From: Mxb001 sp051007175
GTDB lineage: Bacteria; Actinomycetota; Actinomycetes; S36-B12
NCBI GenBank assembly: GCA_051007175.1
Contig: JBPCSL010000075.1
Span: 1 to 22,250, forward strand
DNA: 22,250 nucleotides
Direction: 5' to 3'
In this document: one piece after another, positions 20,790 to 22,250 of the stretch
How the letters are laid out: the number at the start of each line of letters is the position of its first letter
How positions within the stretch are numbered: position 1 is the first letter of the stretch
The notes under the pieces: generated by a model
What the model saw: the letters and a program-made list of their open reading frames with translations, nothing else
The model's database searches: none
Told to the model about the DNA's origin: nothing
Translations under genes and position numbers: made by a program

Positions 20790-22117
20790 TGGCTCGCCCG
20801 TCCGGACTGTCCGGCTTCCCCGAGTGGCTGCCCGAGGGCCGTCTCGTCGAACTCGACGTGCTCGACACCGTCCGACGCGTTTTCGAGTTGCATGGCTTCA
20901 CGCCCATCGAGACGCGCAGCCTCGAGCCGATCGACGTACTCCTGCGCAAGGGTGAGATCGACAAGGAGGTGTACGCCGTACGCCGCCTCCACGCCGATGA
21001 TGACGATGCGTCGCTCGCGCTGCACTTCGACCTCACCGTGCCATTCGCGCGCTATGTCGTGGAGAACGCCGGGCGGCTGAACTTCCCGCTGCGTCGCTAC
21101 CAGGTGCAGAAGGCGTGGCGGGGCGAGCGCCCGCAGGAGGGCCGCTTCCGCGAGTTCACGCAGGCCGACATCGACATCGTCGACATCGACAGTCTCGCGA
21201 CCCACCACGATGCCGAGATGGCGCTGGTGATGGCGGAGGTCTTCGCCTCCCTTCCCTTCGTGCCTCGCGCCACGATCCTCGTCAACAACCGCAAGGTGCT
21301 CGAGGGCTTCTACCGAGGGCTCGGCATCGCCGACACGGCGGCCGTCCTCCGGGCCGTCGACAAGCTCGACAAGATCGGGCCCGCGAAGGTGCGCGCCCTC
21401 CTCGTCGACGAGGTGGGCGTGGACGGCGAGACGGCTGATCGCGTCCTGGCCCTCGCGGCCATCCGGGGATCCGACGCGGGCTTCGTGGAGGAGGTTCGGG
21501 CGCTCGGCGTGAGCAACCCCCTGCTGGACGAGGGCCTGGCGGAGCTCGCCGCGGTCGTCGAGGCTGCCCGTCGCACGAGGCCGGGCGCCGTGGTGGCCGA
21601 CCTCCACATCGCGCGCGGCCTGGACTACTACACGGGCACGGTCTACGAGACCCTCATCGACGGCTACGAGTCCTTCGGCTCCGTCTGCTCCGGAGGGCGT
21701 TACGACTCCCTCGCCACGGATGGCCGTACGACGTACCCCGGGGTGGGGATCTCCCTGGGCGTGACGCGCCTGGTCTCCCTGCTCCTGGGGCGCGGCCTGG
21801 CGACGGCCTCGAGGTCGGTGCCCTCGGCGGTGCTCGTCGCCGTCACCGACGAGGAGTCGCGCCAGGCCAGCGACGATGTCGCATTCGCGCTGCGCAGCCG
21901 GGGGATTCCCTGCGAGGTCGCGCCCGCCGCGGACAAGTTCGGCAAGCAGATCAGGTACGCCGACCGTCGGGGCATTCCCTACGTGTGGTTCCCTGACCCG
22001 GGCAATCACACCGTGAAGGACATCCGCTCCGGCGAGCAGGTGCCAGCCGATCCGTCGAACTGGTCCCCGCCCGCCGAGGACCTCACCCCGCAGATACGGC
22101 AAGGAGACGACACGTGA
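20789..22117 (+). CDS. hisS: Histidyl-tRNA synthetase
   Basis: Class II synthetase of 442 residues that charges tRNA-His. Seen: motif 1 region (FDLTVPFARYV, about 80-90), motif 2 with RGERPQEGRFREFTQADID (112-130), the HisRS-specific ARGLDYYTGTVYE (275-287, Arg276 in the active site), GGRYD near 304, motif 3 GVGISLGVTRLVSLLL, and a C-terminal anticodon-binding domain. The N-terminus (SGFPEWLPEGRLVELDVL) is of the type in some actinobacteria that differs from the more common APKGTYD form. ATG 20789 (TGATG with the stop before) is preferred over GTG 20786 because GAGAGG is six bases from it. The stop overlaps the aspS GTG by four bases. Confidence 0.95.
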   Translation: MARPSGLSGFPEWLPEGRLVELDVLDTVRRVFELHGFTPIETRSLEPIDVLLRKGEIDKEVYAVRRLHADDDDASLALHFDLTVPFARYVVENAGRLNFPLRRYQVQKAWRGERPQEGRFREFTQADIDIVDIDSLATHHDAEMALVMAEVFASLPFVPRATILVNNRKVLEGFYRGLGIADTAAVLRAVDKLDKIGPAKVRALLVDEVGVDGETADRVLALAAIRGSDAGFVEEVRALGVSNPLLDEGLAELAAVVEAARRTRPGAVVADLHIARGLDYYTGTVYETLIDGYESFGSVCSGGRYDSLATDGRTTYPGVGISLGVTRLVSLLLGRGLATASRSVPSAVLVAVTDEESRQASDDVAFALRSRGIPCEVAPAADKFGKQIRYADRRGIPYVWFPDPGNHTVKDIRSGEQVPADPSNWSPPAEDLTPQIRQGDDT

Positions 22118-22250
22118 TCCGCACGCACGATGCCGGCCGACTCACGTCGGCGGACGCTGGCACGACCGTCACCCTCGCGGGGTGGGTGGGCTCCCGTCGC
22201 GATCACGGGGGAGTCGCCTTCCTCGACCTCCGCGACGCCAGCGGGATCGT
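22114..22250 (+). CDS. aspS: Aspartyl-tRNA synthetase, N-terminal part (runs off window)
   Basis: The first 45 codons of a class II aspartyl-tRNA synthetase are present. The sequence VIRTHDAGRL ... VTLAGWVGSRRDHGGVAFLDLRD is the start of the OB-fold anticodon-binding domain, with the strongly conserved GWV-x-RRDHGG-x-xFxDLRD pattern. The GTG overlaps the hisS stop (GTGA) and AAGGAG lies nine bases upstream. Whether the enzyme is discriminating or also charges tRNA-Asn cannot be seen from this fragment. The hisS-aspS pairing is common in bacteria. Confidence 0.93.
   Translation, partial: MIRTHDAGRLTSADAGTTVTLAGWVGSRRDHGGVAFLDLRDASGI

Noticed and set aside
20732..22102. Minus-strand frame of 456 codons opposite hisS
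   Set aside because: Mirror of hisS codons; hisS has all class II motifs.
1..22250. CRISPR arrays, tRNA genes, insertion sequences, attachment sites
   Set aside because: I looked for spaced direct repeats, tRNA-like cloverleaf ends, transposase motifs and flanking inverted repeats by reading and found none that hold up.

Overview
The window is about 68-70% GC by eye and has dense, mostly co-directional genes with many GTG starts and four-base start/stop overlaps. The gene content and order (pgsA-patA-pimA ... pdxS-pdxT-yebC ... ruvC-ruvA-ruvB-yajC-secD-secF-rel ... peptidyl-prolyl isomerase-metallohydrolase-hisS-aspS) match a conserved chromosomal block of Actinomycetia. As I recall, the same order runs from Rv2612c to Rv2572c in Mycobacterium tuberculosis. 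The organism is therefore a high-GC actinobacterium that probably makes phosphatidylinositol mannosides. I cannot name a genus. I saw no tRNA, rRNA, CRISPR array, insertion sequence, integrase or phage gene.

Layout. (1) 1-1317, minus strand: 5' part of an EF-G-like GTPase (FusA2 type), divergent from the rest. (2) 1452-4688: a coupled unit pgsA-patA-pimA plus a LemA-like membrane protein, for PI-phosphate synthesis and PI mannosylation and acylation. (3) 4713-5774: a DUF3048 lipoprotein, perhaps from a leaderless transcript, followed by a hairpin. (4) 5865-8121: pdxS-pdxT (PLP synthase) and yebC. (5) 8143-9624: a WS/DGAT wax ester/triacylglycerol synthase lying between yebC and ruvC. (6) 9676-11827: ruvC-ruvA-ruvB, coupled by four-base overlaps. 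(7) 11898-15150: yajC-secD-secF, the Sec translocon accessory complex. (8) 15200-17467: bifunctional Rel. (9) 17455-19939, minus strand: a membrane-anchored cyclophilin and a DUF349 protein; the DUF349 gene meets rel tail to tail with a 13-base overlap. (10) 20073-22250: a glyoxalase-II-like hydrolase, hisS and the start of aspS.

Regulation. Almost every transcription unit start is preceded by a TANNNT -10-like box (TAGGCT, TAGCCT, TAGACT, TACACT and similar) at a sensible distance. No convincing -35 boxes were seen. Two of these boxes are built on the TAG stop codon of the gene before. Hairpins sit in the leaders of the EF-G-like gene, pdxS and the cyclophilin. Two very short reading frames, before secD and before the metallohydrolase, are placed where leader peptides would be.

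This is essentially a housekeeping region and I see no clear new biological system. The points most worth a second look are the His-to-Tyr change at the catalytic position of the EF-G-like GTPase, the WS/DGAT gene inside the yebC-ruvC junction, the overlapping rel/DUF349 3' ends, and the small leader reading frames and hairpins.
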